Shown here in pieces: positions 6,802 through 14,777 of a stretch of DNA of 34,369 nucleotides. The notes below the pieces were generated by a model, which saw nothing but the letters and a program-made list of their open reading frames with translations, was not told the origin of the DNA and did no database searches. Position numbers and translations under genes: made by a program. Positions within the stretch are counted from its first letter, which is position 1. The number at the start of each line of letters is the position of its first letter. The DNA comes from Clostridiales bacterium (GTDB lineage Bacteria > Bacillota > Clostridia > Christensenellales > CAG-138), in contig SFEL01000019.1 in NCBI GenBank assembly GCA_004557245.1, positions 1 through 34,369 on the forward strand. The letters run 5' to 3'.

Positions 6802-8399
6802 GGCGAATGAAGAAATACACACCGACGAAGTTCAAAGCGAAGGACTCCGTCTACGATAAGGTAAAGGCCGACTACGCTGTCTCGTTCATCGAGTGCCTCT
6901 GTCACACCAAAGGCACATGGGCCGGAAAGCCCTTCACGCTGATCGACTGGCAGGAGCAGATCATCCGGGACATCTTCGGCATCATCAAACCCAACGGATA
7001 CCGGCAGTTCAACACCGCATACATTGAGATCCCCAAGAAGATGGGCAAATCTGAGCTTGCGGCTGCGGTCGCACTCCTGCTCACATGCGGCGACGGTGAG
7101 GAACGTGCGGAGGTCTACGGCTGCGCTGCGGACAGACAGCAAGCCTCGATTGTTTTTGAGGTCGCAGCCGACATGGTCCGGATGTGTCCGGCCCTCAACC
7201 GCAGGGTCAAAATCCTGACAGCCACAAAGCGGATCGTTTACCTGCCGACAAACAGCTTTTATCAGGTGCTGTCGGCAGAGGCCTACTCGAAGCACGGTTT
7301 CAACATCCACGGCGTGGTATTCGATGAGCTGCACACCCAGCCCAACCGGAAGCTCTTTGATGTTATGACCAAGGGCTCCGGTGATGCTCGTATGCAGCCG
7401 CTTTACTTCCTTATAACCACAGCCGGTACAGACACCAAATCCATCTGCTATGAAACGCACCAGAAAGCAAAAGACATCATCGAGGGCCGCAAGATTGACC
7501 CGACCTTTTACCCGGTCATCTACGGTGCCGATGAAAACGACGACTGGACGGACCCGAAGGTCTGGAAGAAAGCGAATCCCTCACTCGGCATCACGGTAGG
7601 CATCGACAAGGTTAAGGCCGCCTGTGAGTCCGCAAAGCAGAACCCTGCCGAGGAGAACTCCTTCCGGCAGCTAAGGCTTAACCAGTGGGTCAAGCAAGCT
7701 GTGCGATGGATGCCGATGGAGAAATGGGATCGCTGTGCTTTTGCCACCAGCGAAGACGATCTCGAAGGCCGAGTCTGCTACGGCGGTCTGGACCTCTCGT
7801 CCACCACGGATATTACAGCTTTCGTGCTGGTCTTTCCTCCGCTGGACGAAGACGACAAGTATGTGATCCTGCCGTACTTCTGGATACCGGAAGAAAACAT
7901 GGGACAGAGGGTCAGCCGGGATCACGTCCCTTACGATGTGTGGGAACGCCAAGGTTTCCTGCAAACTACCGAAGGCAACGTGGTCCATTACGGCTATATC
8001 GAAAAATTCATCGAGCAGCTGGGCGAACGCTTCAACATTCGTGAGATCGCCTTTGACCGCTGGGGAGCCGTGCAGATGGTCCAGAACCTTGAGGGCATGG
8101 GCTTCACGGTCGTTCCCTTCGGACAGGGCTTCAAGGACATGAGCCCTCCGACCAAAGAGCTGATGAAGCTGGTCTTGGAGGAACGCATCGCCCACGGCGG
8201 CCATCCGGTGCTCCGCTGGATGATGGACAATATCTATGTGCGGACCGATCCTGCTGGTAACATCAAGCCAGACAAGGAAAAGTCTACAGAGAGAATCGAC
8301 GGTGCTGTGGCAACTGTCATGGCCTTGGACCGTGCCATCCGGTGCGGCAACGATACGACCGAGAGCGTCTACGACACTCGTGGTCTTTTATTTTTATGA
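6798..8399 (+). CDS. terL: phage terminase large subunit (HK97-type)
   Basis: The packaging motor: an ATPase that pumps DNA into the prohead and a nuclease that cuts concatemers. The ATPase domain has a Walker A-like loop EIPKKMGKSE (77-86) and Walker B GVVFDELH (172-179). The RNase H-fold nuclease starts at GLDLSSTTD (330-338) and has further acidic residues in EIAFDRWG and STERIDGA near the C-terminus. Length 533 is normal. The TTG at 6798 sits 7 bases after GGAGGTG (6784-6790) and is preferred to the ATG at 6807. First gene of the head operon; the small subunit is 4.1 kb upstream. Confidence 0.96.
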   Translation: MRRMKKYTPTKFKAKDSVYDKVKADYAVSFIECLCHTKGTWAGKPFTLIDWQEQIIRDIFGIIKPNGYRQFNTAYIEIPKKMGKSELAAAVALLLTCGDGEERAEVYGCAADRQQASIVFEVAADMVRMCPALNRRVKILTATKRIVYLPTNSFYQVLSAEAYSKHGFNIHGVVFDELHTQPNRKLFDVMTKGSGDARMQPLYFLITTAGTDTKSICYETHQKAKDIIEGRKIDPTFYPVIYGADENDDWTDPKVWKKANPSLGITVGIDKVKAACESAKQNPAEENSFRQLRLNQWVKQAVRWMPMEKWDRCAFATSEDDLEGRVCYGGLDLSSTTDITAFVLVFPPLDEDDKYVILPYFWIPEENMGQRVSRDHVPYDVWERQGFLQTTEGNVVHYGYIEKFIEQLGERFNIREIAFDRWGAVQMVQNLEGMGFTVVPFGQGFKDMSPPTKELMKLVLEERIAHGGHPVLRWMMDNIYVRTDPAGNIKPDKEKSTERIDGAVATVMALDRAIRCGNDTTESVYDTRGLLFL

Positions 8400-8416
8400 A
8401 AGGACGGTGATGTGGT

Positions 8417-9769
8417 ATGGGTATTTTCAGCGGACTATTCAAATCCAGAGACAAGCCTCAAAACAGAACGGCAGGCAGCAACTATGCCTTTTTCATGGGC
8501 GGCACGACCTCCGGCAAAACAGTGACAGAACGGTCTGCCATGCAGATGACCGCTGTGTATTCCTGCGTCCGCATCCTGTCGGAGGCGGTGGCGGGACTGC
8601 CTCTGCACCTCTACAAATACACGGACAGCGGTGGCAAGGCAATGGCGCTTGACCATCCGCTCTACCGTCTGCTCCACGATGAGCCGAACCCGGAGATGAG
8701 TTCCTTCGTGTTCCGGGAAACCCTCATGACGCACCTTCTCCTCTGGGGCAACGCTTACGCGCAGATCATCCGCAACGGCAAAAACGAGATTGTTGCCCTG
8801 TATCCTCTGATGCCAAACAAGATGTCGGTGGACAGAGACGAAACCGGTCGGCTGTACTACACCTATTATCGTGGCTCGGATGAAGCCATTAAGGATAAAG
8901 GATCGTCCGTGACGCTGCACCCCTCGGAAGTACTCCACATTCCCGGTCTCGGCTTTGACGGTCTGGTCGGTTACAGCCCCATTGCTATGGCGAAGAACGC
9001 TATCGGCATGGCGATTGCCTGCGAGGAATACGGCGCAAAGTTCTTCGCCAACGGTGCCGCTCCGGGCGGTGTGCTGGAACACCCTGGCACGATCAAGGAT
9101 CCGCAGCGTGTGCGGGAAAGCTGGCAGTCTACCTTCGGCGGCAGCGGCAATGCCAATAAAATCGCTGTGCTGGAGGAAGGCATGAAATACACGCCCATCG
9201 GCATCTCGCCGGAGCAGGCGCAGTTTCTCGAAACACGAAAATTCCAAATCAATGAGATCGCTCGAATTTTCCGAGTGCCGCCCCACATGGTGGGCGACCT
9301 GGAAAAGTCGAGCTTTTCTAATATTGAGCAGCAGTCCTTGGAGTTTGTGAAATACACCCTTGACCCCTGGGTCATCCGCTGGGAGCAGTCCATTCAGCGG
9401 TCGCTTTTATTTGCGGATGAAAAATCAAGGTATTTTGTGAAGTTCAATCTGGAAGGTCTGCTCCGCGGAGACTATCAGAGCCGCATGAACGGGTACGCCA
9501 TTGGTCGTCAGAACGGCTGGATGTCCGCAAACGATATCCGGGAGCTTGAAAACCTCGACCGTATCCCGGAGGAGGACGGCGGCGACCTGTACCTCATTAA
9601 CGGCAATATGCTCCCTCTGAAAAACGCCGGAGCTTTTGCAAATACACCTACCGATGACGGAAAGGAGGAAAAAACCGATGAAGAAATTCTGGAATTGGAA
9701 GAACCAGACGGAGACAGCGGAACGGACGCTGTTCCTGAACGGAACCATCGCCGAGGAAAGCTGGTTTGA
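8417..9769 (+). CDS. phage portal protein (HK97-type)
   Basis: Forms the dodecameric ring at the capsid vertex through which DNA enters and to which the tail attaches. The 450-residue sequence shows the usual family features: TAVYSCVRILSEAVAGLPLH near the N-terminus, HPLYRLLHDEPNPEMSSFVF, LLWGNAYAQIIRN, the stem/wing region with GYSPIAMAKNAIGMAIACEE, and IFRVPPHMVGDLEKSSFSN. The acidic C-terminal tail (EEKTDEEILELEEPDGD) is typical. GACGGTGATG precedes the ATG. The last 92 bases overlap the protease gene in another frame, a common arrangement in HK97-like phages. Confidence 0.95.
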   Translation: MGIFSGLFKSRDKPQNRTAGSNYAFFMGGTTSGKTVTERSAMQMTAVYSCVRILSEAVAGLPLHLYKYTDSGGKAMALDHPLYRLLHDEPNPEMSSFVFRETLMTHLLLWGNAYAQIIRNGKNEIVALYPLMPNKMSVDRDETGRLYYTYYRGSDEAIKDKGSSVTLHPSEVLHIPGLGFDGLVGYSPIAMAKNAIGMAIACEEYGAKFFANGAAPGGVLEHPGTIKDPQRVRESWQSTFGGSGNANKIAVLEEGMKYTPIGISPEQAQFLETRKFQINEIARIFRVPPHMVGDLEKSSFSNIEQQSLEFVKYTLDPWVIRWEQSIQRSLLFADEKSRYFVKFNLEGLLRGDYQSRMNGYAIGRQNGWMSANDIRELENLDRIPEEDGGDLYLINGNMLPLKNAGAFANTPTDDGKEEKTDEEILELEEPDGDSGTDAVPERNHRRGKLV

Positions 9770-10409
9770 CGATGAAATCACGCCGCAGCTTTTCAAGGAC
9801 GAGCTCATGTCCGGCAGCGGAAACATCACCGTGTGGATCAACAGTCCCGGTGGTGACTGCGTGGCGGCGGCTCAAATCTACAATATGCTCATGGACTACA
9901 AGGGTGATGTGACCGTGAAAATCGATGGCATTGCGGCATCCGCAGCATCCGTCATCGCTATGGCAGGCACGAAGGTGCTGGTATCTCCCGTGTCCATGCT
10001 CATGATCCACAATCCCATGACGGCAGCATTCGGCAATTCGGAGGAAATGCAGAAAGCCATCGAAATGCTCGGCAGCGTGAAGGATTCTATCATCAATGCC
10101 TATGAGATCAAGACGGGGCTTTCCCGTGCCAAGCTCTCGCACCTCATGGATGCCGAAACTTGGATGGACGCAAACAAGGCTGTAGAACTCGGCTTTGCGG
10201 ACGAAATCATGCAGAGAAGCACAGAATCCGATGGCGTACCCGCGCCCACCGTTTCCATGCTGTATTCCAAGGCGAATGTGGTGAACTCTCTCATGGAGAA
10301 GATCGCCGCAAAGTGCGCCATTGAACCCAAACCCGCCGTGCCGGAGCGCACGGGACGCTCTGTAGATGAACTCAGAGCCAAGCTGAACACCATCAAAAAC
10401 TACATTTAA
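9678..10409 (+). CDS. ClpP-like prohead protease
   Basis: A 243-residue head-maturation protease of the ClpP (serine) fold that removes the scaffold part of the capsid protein. INSPGGD (54-60) is the oxyanion-hole region; Ser88 in GIAASAAS is the predicted nucleophile; His111 in MIHNP is the predicted base; LMDAETWMDANKAVELGFAD is the usual C-terminal ClpP signature. The ATG at 9678 follows AAAGGAGG (9661-9668) and gives the natural N-terminus; a longer in-frame start at 9636 lies deeper in the portal gene. The basic C-terminal extension after residue 180 probably aids assembly. Confidence 0.93.
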   Translation: MKKFWNWKNQTETAERTLFLNGTIAEESWFDDEITPQLFKDELMSGSGNITVWINSPGGDCVAAAQIYNMLMDYKGDVTVKIDGIAASAASVIAMAGTKVLVSPVSMLMIHNPMTAAFGNSEEMQKAIEMLGSVKDSIINAYEIKTGLSRAKLSHLMDAETWMDANKAVELGFADEIMQRSTESDGVPAPTVSMLYSKANVVNSLMEKIAAKCAIEPKPAVPERTGRSVDELRAKLNTIKNYI

Positions 10410-10426
10410 TATGGAGGTATTTCAAT

Positions 10427-11611
10427 ATGACTATCGTTGAACTGCGCGAAAAGCGCGCCAAGCTGTGGGCTACGATGGAGGGCTTCCTCGACACCCACCG
10501 CGACCGAAAAGGCATTCTGTCTGCCGAGGACGATGCCGTTTACGCCAATATGGAGAAGGAACTGAACGATCTCACCAATGAGGTCAGACGCATGGAGCGC
10601 CGCGACGCTATTGCCGCAGAGCTTGCCAAACCCGTATCCTCTCCTATCACCGAGCAGCCCCAGAAAGCGACCGGCGAAGCCAAGACCGGCAGAGCGTCTA
10701 ACGCCTACCGCGAGGATTTCGGCCTGCATCTGCGCGGCAAACGTATGCTCCACAATGTGCTCTCCGAGGGCGTGGACGCCAACGGCGGCTATCTCGTCCC
10801 CACGGAGTTTGAGAAGTTCATCGTGGACACGCTCAAGGAGGAAAATGTGATGCGCCGTCTGTGCAAGGTCATCACTACCGATAACGAGCGTAAGATCCCC
10901 GTTGCAGCGACCCATTCCACCGCTGCGTGGACTGCTGAAAATGCTGCCTACACCGAGAGCAATCCCACCTTCGCACAGAAGACCATTGATGCCTACAAGC
11001 TGACCGACCTTGTGAAGGTAAGCATTGAGCTTCTGGACGACAGTGCCTTCGATCTGGAAGAGTACATCGCCCGTGAGTTTGCCTATGCCTTCGGTGCTGC
11101 CGAGGAACAGGCTTTCTGCGTCGGCACCGGTACGGGTCAGCCCACTGGCCTGTTCACCACCAACGGTGGCACGGTCGGCGTTACCGCAGCCAGTGCGACC
11201 GCCGTCACCACCGACGAGGTGATTTCCCTTATCTATGCACTGAAAGCACCGTACCGCAAGAACGCCAAGTTCCTGATGAACGATGCTACTGTTTCCGCAC
11301 TTCGTAAGCTGAAGGATTCCAACGGTCAGTATCTGTGGCAGCCCTCCCTGCAGGCGGGTCAGCCGGACAGACTGCTCGGTTACGAGATTTACACCAGCCC
11401 GTATGCTCCCACGCTGGCGGCAGGTGCGCTCTCCATTGCCTTCGGCGATTTCCAGAGCTACTGGATCGCTGACCGCACCGGCAGAACCGTTCAGCGTCTG
11501 AACGAGCTGTATTCCACCAACGGTCAGGTCGGCTTTGTTGCAACCGAGCGTGTGGACGGCAAGATCATCCTGCCGGAGGGTATCCAGCTTCTGAAGATGA
11601 AGGCGTCTTGA
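10427..11611 (+). CDS. major capsid protein (HK97 fold)
   Basis: Main shell protein, 394 residues. Residues 1 to about 100 are a charged helical scaffold (delta) domain (VELREKRAKLWATMEGFLD, EDDAVYANMEKELNDLTNEV), expected to be removed by the adjacent protease near the GRASNAYREDFG region. The body has the HK97 landmarks: GGYLVPTEFEKFIVDTLKEE, KIPVAATHSTAAWTAENAAY, the long spine helix AFDLEEYIAREFAYAFGAAEE, GTGTGQPTGL, and a C-terminal ERVDGKIILPEGIQLLKM. ATATGGAGGT gives a good start. Gene order protease then capsid is canonical. Confidence 0.95.
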   Translation: MTIVELREKRAKLWATMEGFLDTHRDRKGILSAEDDAVYANMEKELNDLTNEVRRMERRDAIAAELAKPVSSPITEQPQKATGEAKTGRASNAYREDFGLHLRGKRMLHNVLSEGVDANGGYLVPTEFEKFIVDTLKEENVMRRLCKVITTDNERKIPVAATHSTAAWTAENAAYTESNPTFAQKTIDAYKLTDLVKVSIELLDDSAFDLEEYIAREFAYAFGAAEEQAFCVGTGTGQPTGLFTTNGGTVGVTAASATAVTTDEVISLIYALKAPYRKNAKFLMNDATVSALRKLKDSNGQYLWQPSLQAGQPDRLLGYEIYTSPYAPTLAAGALSIAFGDFQSYWIADRTGRTVQRLNELYSTNGQVGFVATERVDGKIILPEGIQLLKMKAS

Positions 11612-11629
11612 TGAAAGGAGGCGACGGTG

Positions 11630-11941
11630 ATGGACGAGCTTCTTTCCAAAGTGAAAGCCAACCTTATCCTGGAACACACGGCGGATGATGCCTTGCTAAA
11701 AAGCTACATCACCGCCGCTGTTTCTTACGCCGAAAGCTACCAGCACATCCCGGAGGGGTTCTATAAGGAGAATCCCATGCCAGCCACCACAGAGCAAGCC
11801 GTTATCATGCTGTCATCCCACTTCTACGAAAGCCGGGACGGCAGCACGGGCGGCTTTTTTGCGGATAACACCGGAGCGGCACAGCAGGTGTGGAACACGG
11901 TCAATCTGCTGCTGCGGCTTGACCGGGATTGGAAGGTGTGA
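11630..11941 (+). CDS. head-tail connector (gp6-like adaptor)
   Basis: A 103-residue helical adaptor of the HK97 gp6 / SPP1 gp15 group that binds under the portal and completes the DNA exit channel. The pattern is typical: a short N-terminal helix with DDALLKSYITAAVSYAESYQ, a P-rich hinge, and EQAVIMLSSHFYESRDG before a C-terminal helix NTVNLLLRLDRDW. AAAGGAGG at 11614-11621 is 8 bases from the ATG at 11630, a better spacing than the in-frame GTG at 11627. The gene lies straight after the capsid gene, as expected. Confidence 0.85.
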   Translation: MDELLSKVKANLILEHTADDALLKSYITAAVSYAESYQHIPEGFYKENPMPATTEQAVIMLSSHFYESRDGSTGGFFADNTGAAQQVWNTVNLLLRLDRDWKV

Positions 11942-11943
11942 GC

Positions 11944-12285
11944 ATGAGCTTCGGAAAAATGAACGGCTTTGCCGACATTGTGAAAACAAAGCAGGTCAAG
12001 GACAGCGAGGGCTTCACCCGTTCTGAGGATGAAGTCCTCGCGTCCATCCGCGTCTACCGGGAAGGTCGGCACGGCTCTGAGCGGTGGGCAAACCTCGCGG
12101 CATTCAGCGACGCCACCGACCTGTTCCGCTTTCGGTGTATTCCGGGGCTGACAATTACTACCGAACATTTTTTCATCTGCGATGGAGAGCGATTTAATAT
12201 CACCTCTGTCGAGAATGTAAAGGGTCGCGGAATGTATATCGAGGTTTTAGCGAAAAGGAGTGAATCTACTGTTGGCAAAGGCTGA
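11944..12285 (+). CDS. phage head closure protein
   Basis: A 113-residue beta-barrel protein of the head-closure (SPP1 gp16-like) family, which docks on the connector and forms the tail-attachment interface. Visible family features are the N-terminal MNGFADIVKTKQVKDSEGF, the central ASIRVYREGRHGSERWANLA and the closing strand pattern ICDGERFNITSVENVKGRGM. The ATG at 11944 lies 2 bases after the previous stop; the binding site GGAAGG (11930-11935) is inside that gene. The 3' end overlaps the gp10-like gene by 14 bases. Confidence 0.85.
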   Translation: MSFGKMNGFADIVKTKQVKDSEGFTRSEDEVLASIRVYREGRHGSERWANLAAFSDATDLFRFRCIPGLTITTEHFFICDGERFNITSVENVKGRGMYIEVLAKRSESTVGKG

Positions 12286-12703
12286 TTTCAAACTGCCGGA
12301 CGAGTTTCTGACAAAGCTCTCCCGTCTGGGTAAGGACACCGATGCGGTTGCAGAGAAGGTTCTGGAAGCTGGCGGCAAGGTCGTTCTGGCAAGGGTGCGG
12401 AGCAATCTTGCCACCGTCATCGGCAGCGGGACAAAGTACGACTCGCGCTCCACGGGTGAACTGGCGCAGTCGCTGGGTCTGTCGCCCGTCAAGCTGAACC
12501 GCGGGGGCAACCACGACATCAAGATCGGCTTTTCCGAACCGCGCTCGGACGGCGGCAGCAATGCAAAACTTGCCAACGTTCTGGAATACGGCAAGCACGG
12601 ACAGCCTGCAAAGCCCTTTCTGAAACCCGCAAAATCCGCATCCAAGGCGGAGTGCATCCGCGTCATGGAGCAGACGCTCAAGGAGGAGATCGAAAAGCTA
12701 TGA
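12272..12703 (+). CDS. HK97-gp10-like head-tail joining / neck protein
   Basis: A 143-residue protein of the HK97-gp10 family, a neck or tail-completion component. It opens with a helical LPDEFLTKLSRLGKDTDAVA segment, then EAGGKVVLARVRSNL, a STGELAQSLGLSPVKL stretch with KIGFSEPRSDGG, VLEYGKHGQPAKPFLKPA (the diagnostic part) and a final amphipathic helix. The likely start is TTG at 12272, 11 bases after AAAAGGAG; the in-frame GTG at 12260 overlaps that binding site and cannot use it. Overlaps the next gene by 4 bases. Confidence 0.85.
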   Translation: MAKADFKLPDEFLTKLSRLGKDTDAVAEKVLEAGGKVVLARVRSNLATVIGSGTKYDSRSTGELAQSLGLSPVKLNRGGNHDIKIGFSEPRSDGGSNAKLANVLEYGKHGQPAKPFLKPAKSASKAECIRVMEQTLKEEIEKL

Positions 12704-13041
12704 GCTTGCTGTCAGAACTGAATACCATCGTAGAAAGCTGCGGCGTGCCTGTTGAGACAGGTATCTTCTCCGATGCTGCACCGGACACATACCTTGTGCT
12801 GACGCCGCTGTCGGACAGCTTTGACCTCCATGCGGATAACTGTCCGGGCATCGACACGCAGGAGGTTCGGCTGTCCCTCTTTACAAAGGGCAGCTATACC
12901 AAGCAGAAAAACAGACTTGTCCGCACACTTTTCGGTGCGGATTTCTATATTACGGACCGCCGGTACATCGGCTTTGAAACCGACACCGGCTATCACCACT
13001 ACGCCATAGATGTGGCAAAATCTTATGTTTGGGAGGAATGA
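12700..13041 (+). CDS. tail terminator / tail completion-like protein
   Basis: A 113-residue protein in the position of the tail terminator (gpU/DUF3168-like), which caps the tail tube and joins it to the head. Sequence features: an N-terminal helix (LLSELNTIVESCGVPVETG), then strands with DTYLVLTPLSDSFDLHADN, EVRLSLFTKGSY and YHHYAIDVAKSYVW at the end; the latter half fits a small alpha/beta fold. The ATG at 12700 follows AGGAGGAG (12681-12688); an upstream in-frame start at 12652 would lie inside the gp10-like gene. Function is inferred mainly from gene order between gp10 and the major tail protein. Confidence 0.75.
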   Translation: MSLLSELNTIVESCGVPVETGIFSDAAPDTYLVLTPLSDSFDLHADNCPGIDTQEVRLSLFTKGSYTKQKNRLVRTLFGADFYITDRRYIGFETDTGYHHYAIDVAKSYVWEE

Positions 13042-13043
13042 CA

Positions 13044-13631
13044 ATGGCGACCATTGGTCTGGATAAACTTTATTACGCAAAAATCACCGAGGGAGACAAC
13101 GGTGAAGAAACCTACGGCACCCCGACGCAGCTTGCCAAGGCCATGACAGCGGAGCTTTCCGTGGAACTGGCCGAGGCGACGCTCTACGCCGACGACGGCG
13201 CAGCAGAGGTCGTGAAGGAGTTCCAGAGCGGCACTCTGACGCTGGGCATCGATGATATTGGTGTGCAGGTGGCGCAGGACCTCACCGGTGCAAAAATCGA
13301 CGACAACAAGGTGCTCATTTCCGCGTCCGAGGACGGCGGTGAACCCGTAGCCATCGGCTTCCGGGCGAAGAAGTCCAACGGTAAGTACCGCTACTTCTGG
13401 CTCTACAAGGTCAAGTTCGGCATCCCCGCGACGAACCTCACCACCAAGGGTGAGAGCATTGAGTTCTCCACCCCCACCATCGAGGGCACCGTTCTGCGAC
13501 GCAACAAGCTGGACGGTCAGGGCAAGCACCCGTGGAAGGCAGAGGTGTCCGAGGACTCCACCGGAGTTTCTGCATCGGTCATCAGCGGCTGGTACACCGA
13601 GGTGTATGAGCCGACATTCGCACAGGTGTAA
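13044..13631 (+). CDS. major tail protein
   Basis: The tail-tube subunit, 195 residues. It begins MATIGLDKLYYAKITE and contains AKAMTAELSVELAEATLYAD, GTLTLGIDDIG, AIGFRAKKSNGKYRYFWLYK and EFSTPTIEGTV, the usual layout of the phi13-like major tail protein family. GGAGGAAT at 13032-13039 supports the ATG at 13044; an upstream start at 13029 overlaps the previous gene. The protein has no extra C-terminal Ig-like domain. It sits directly before the tail chaperone genes, as in other siphophages. Confidence 0.9.
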   Translation: MATIGLDKLYYAKITEGDNGEETYGTPTQLAKAMTAELSVELAEATLYADDGAAEVVKEFQSGTLTLGIDDIGVQVAQDLTGAKIDDNKVLISASEDGGEPVAIGFRAKKSNGKYRYFWLYKVKFGIPATNLTTKGESIEFSTPTIEGTVLRRNKLDGQGKHPWKAEVSEDSTGVSASVISGWYTEVYEPTFAQV

Positions 13632-13643
13632 GGAGGCGTTTTT

Positions 13644-14024
13644 ATGGATGACAGAAGTGCAAAAATCAACATCGGCGGTCGGGAGTTTGAACTTCTTCTC
13701 ACGACCCGCGCCACCAAGGAGATCGCAGGCCGCTACGGTGGTCTGGAAAATCTGGGGCAGAAGCTCATGCGGTCAGAAAACTTTGAAATGGCTCTGGACG
13801 AGCTGGTGTGGCTCATTACGCTGCTGGCAAACCAGTCCGTGCTCATCCACAACCTCCGCACCCCGGAGGACAAGCAGGAGCTACTCACGCAGGAGACGGT
13901 TGAGCTGCTTACCAGCCCTCTGGAACTGGCAGAGTACAAATCCGCCATCATGGAGGCCATGTTCAAGGGAACGAAGCGGAATGTGGAAAGTGAGAACAAT
14001 TCAAAAAACGCACCAGTCGGGTAA
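13644..14024 (+). CDS. tail assembly chaperone, short form (gpG-like)
   Basis: The zero-frame product, 126 residues, of the gpG/gpGT chaperone pair that coats the tape measure protein during tail-tube assembly. The protein starts MDDRSAKINIGGREFELLLT, with TRATKEIAGRYGGLENLGQK and a helical core. AAGGAGG (13630-13636) precedes the ATG. A -1 frameshift site just before its stop allows the long form described separately. Position between the major tail protein and tape measure is canonical, although four small genes intervene before the tape measure here. Confidence 0.88.
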   Translation: MDDRSAKINIGGREFELLLTTRATKEIAGRYGGLENLGQKLMRSENFEMALDELVWLITLLANQSVLIHNLRTPEDKQELLTQETVELLTSPLELAEYKSAIMEAMFKGTKRNVESENNSKNAPVG

Positions 14025-14212
14025 CAGACGAGGAACTGTTCACCCGACTTTTTTATTACGGAACGGCGCAGCTGCATCTTCCATCCGAGGAGGTCTGGCT
14101 GACGCCGTTCGGTTTTCTCCTCGACCTGTGGGAATGCCACAGACAGTTCCTCGGCATGGCGAAGCCGAAGCGGGAGCTTTCCATCGACGATATTATCCCG
14201 CCCGGACTGTAA
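13644..14212 (+). CDS. tail assembly chaperone, frameshifted long form (gpGT-like)
   Basis: Produced by -1 ribosomal frameshifting at 14003-14009. It shares the first 121 residues with gpG, then continues in the -1 frame for 68 residues with VTDEELFTRLFYYG, SEEVWLTPFGFLLDLWECHR and SIDDIIPPGL to TAA at 14210-14212, giving about 189 residues. The T domain lacks a start codon and binding site of its own, and its LDLWECHRQF pattern is typical of the gpT part, which contacts the tape measure and recruits tail-tube protein. A third-frame ORF over the same bases (13450-14229) is a shadow. The coordinates span both reading frames. Confidence 0.85.
14003..14048 (+). promoter_or_regulatory. programmed -1 frameshift signal
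   Basis: Slippery heptamer A_AAA_AAC (14003-14009) in the correct phase, a 6-base spacer, then a stem-loop: GTCGGGT (14016-14022) pairs with ACCCGAC (14042-14048), and AACAG (14023-14027) pairs with CTGTT (14036-14040) with one bulged C and an 8-base loop. The zero-frame stop TAA (14022-14024) lies in the stem. Confidence 0.9.
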
Positions 14213-14225
14213 GGAGGCGAAGTAC

Positions 14226-14546
14226 ATGAGCATCATCCCAGGCACAACGCCGACCCTGACACTGTCTCTTGACAGAAGCATCACCGGCTGCACGGCTGCG
14301 GAGTTCTGCCTTGCCTGCGGAACGGTCCGGCTCTTGCGTCCACTTTCGGATCTGTCTTTGTCCGCTGACGGTACGGAGGTCAGCCTTCGCCTGACGCAGA
14401 CCGAAACGCTGATGCTGCCGGACAATCAGATCGCAAAGGTGCAGCTTCGGGTCATGCTCGGCGGCGCGGTATTTGCAACGGACAGTATTCCGGTCCCGAC
14501 GAAAGAACTATTGCATCGAGAGGAGTTGATCGCCGATGCACATTAG
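14226..14546 (+). CDS. small virion-associated protein, unknown
   Basis: A 106-residue protein, probably all-beta (begins SIIPGTTPTLTLSLDRSITG), with alternating hydrophobic strands and a C-terminal DSIPVPTKELLHREEL. It looks like a single Ig-like or jelly-roll domain. It lies 3' of the chaperone pair, upstream of the tape measure, in a cluster of four small genes, so a minor tail or capsid-decoration role is plausible but unproven. AAGGAGGCGA (14211-14220) gives a strong start at 14226. Overlaps the next gene by 11 bases. Confidence 0.65.
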   Translation: MSIIPGTTPTLTLSLDRSITGCTAAEFCLACGTVRLLRPLSDLSLSADGTEVSLRLTQTETLMLPDNQIAKVQLRVMLGGAVFATDSIPVPTKELLHREELIADAH

Positions 14547-14769
14547 CGCAAAGCTGCACACCGAGGATGAACGGCTTCATGCCGACTTCCATGCGACCGT
14601 TCAGGTCGGCGGCGGCTTCTCGCTGGGCCACGCGCTCATGTGGGACAAGCAGGGGCGGCTTGCCGTGCAGGTGGCGGAGGAAGCCGAAGCGGACAATACG
14701 CTCCCCATCACCGCAGCGGCGGTCTATGCGGAACTGGGCAACATTGAAGTGCTGCTCGGCACGATATAG
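14536..14769 (+). CDS. small virion-associated protein, unknown
   Basis: A 77-residue protein starting MHISAKLHTEDERLHADFHA. It has a short beta part (VQVGGGFSLGHALMWDKQGR) followed by an acidic stretch and a C-terminal helix (AAAVYAELGNIEVLLG). GAGAGGAG (14518-14525) precedes the ATG. It overlaps the previous gene and ends 8 bases before the repeat protein gene, so the four small genes are one transcript. The pattern LTVTKDNVLAVDTA-type of capsid or tail small proteins is loosely similar; no function can be given. Confidence 0.6.
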   Translation: MHISAKLHTEDERLHADFHATVQVGGGFSLGHALMWDKQGRLAVQVAEEAEADNTLPITAAAVYAELGNIEVLLGTI

Positions 14770-14777
14770 GAGGTTTT

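Noticed and set aside
13450..14229. 259-codon plus-strand ORF across the chaperone genes
   Set aside because: It is in a third frame relative to gpG and gpT, has arginine/serine/proline-rich random composition, and no start site.
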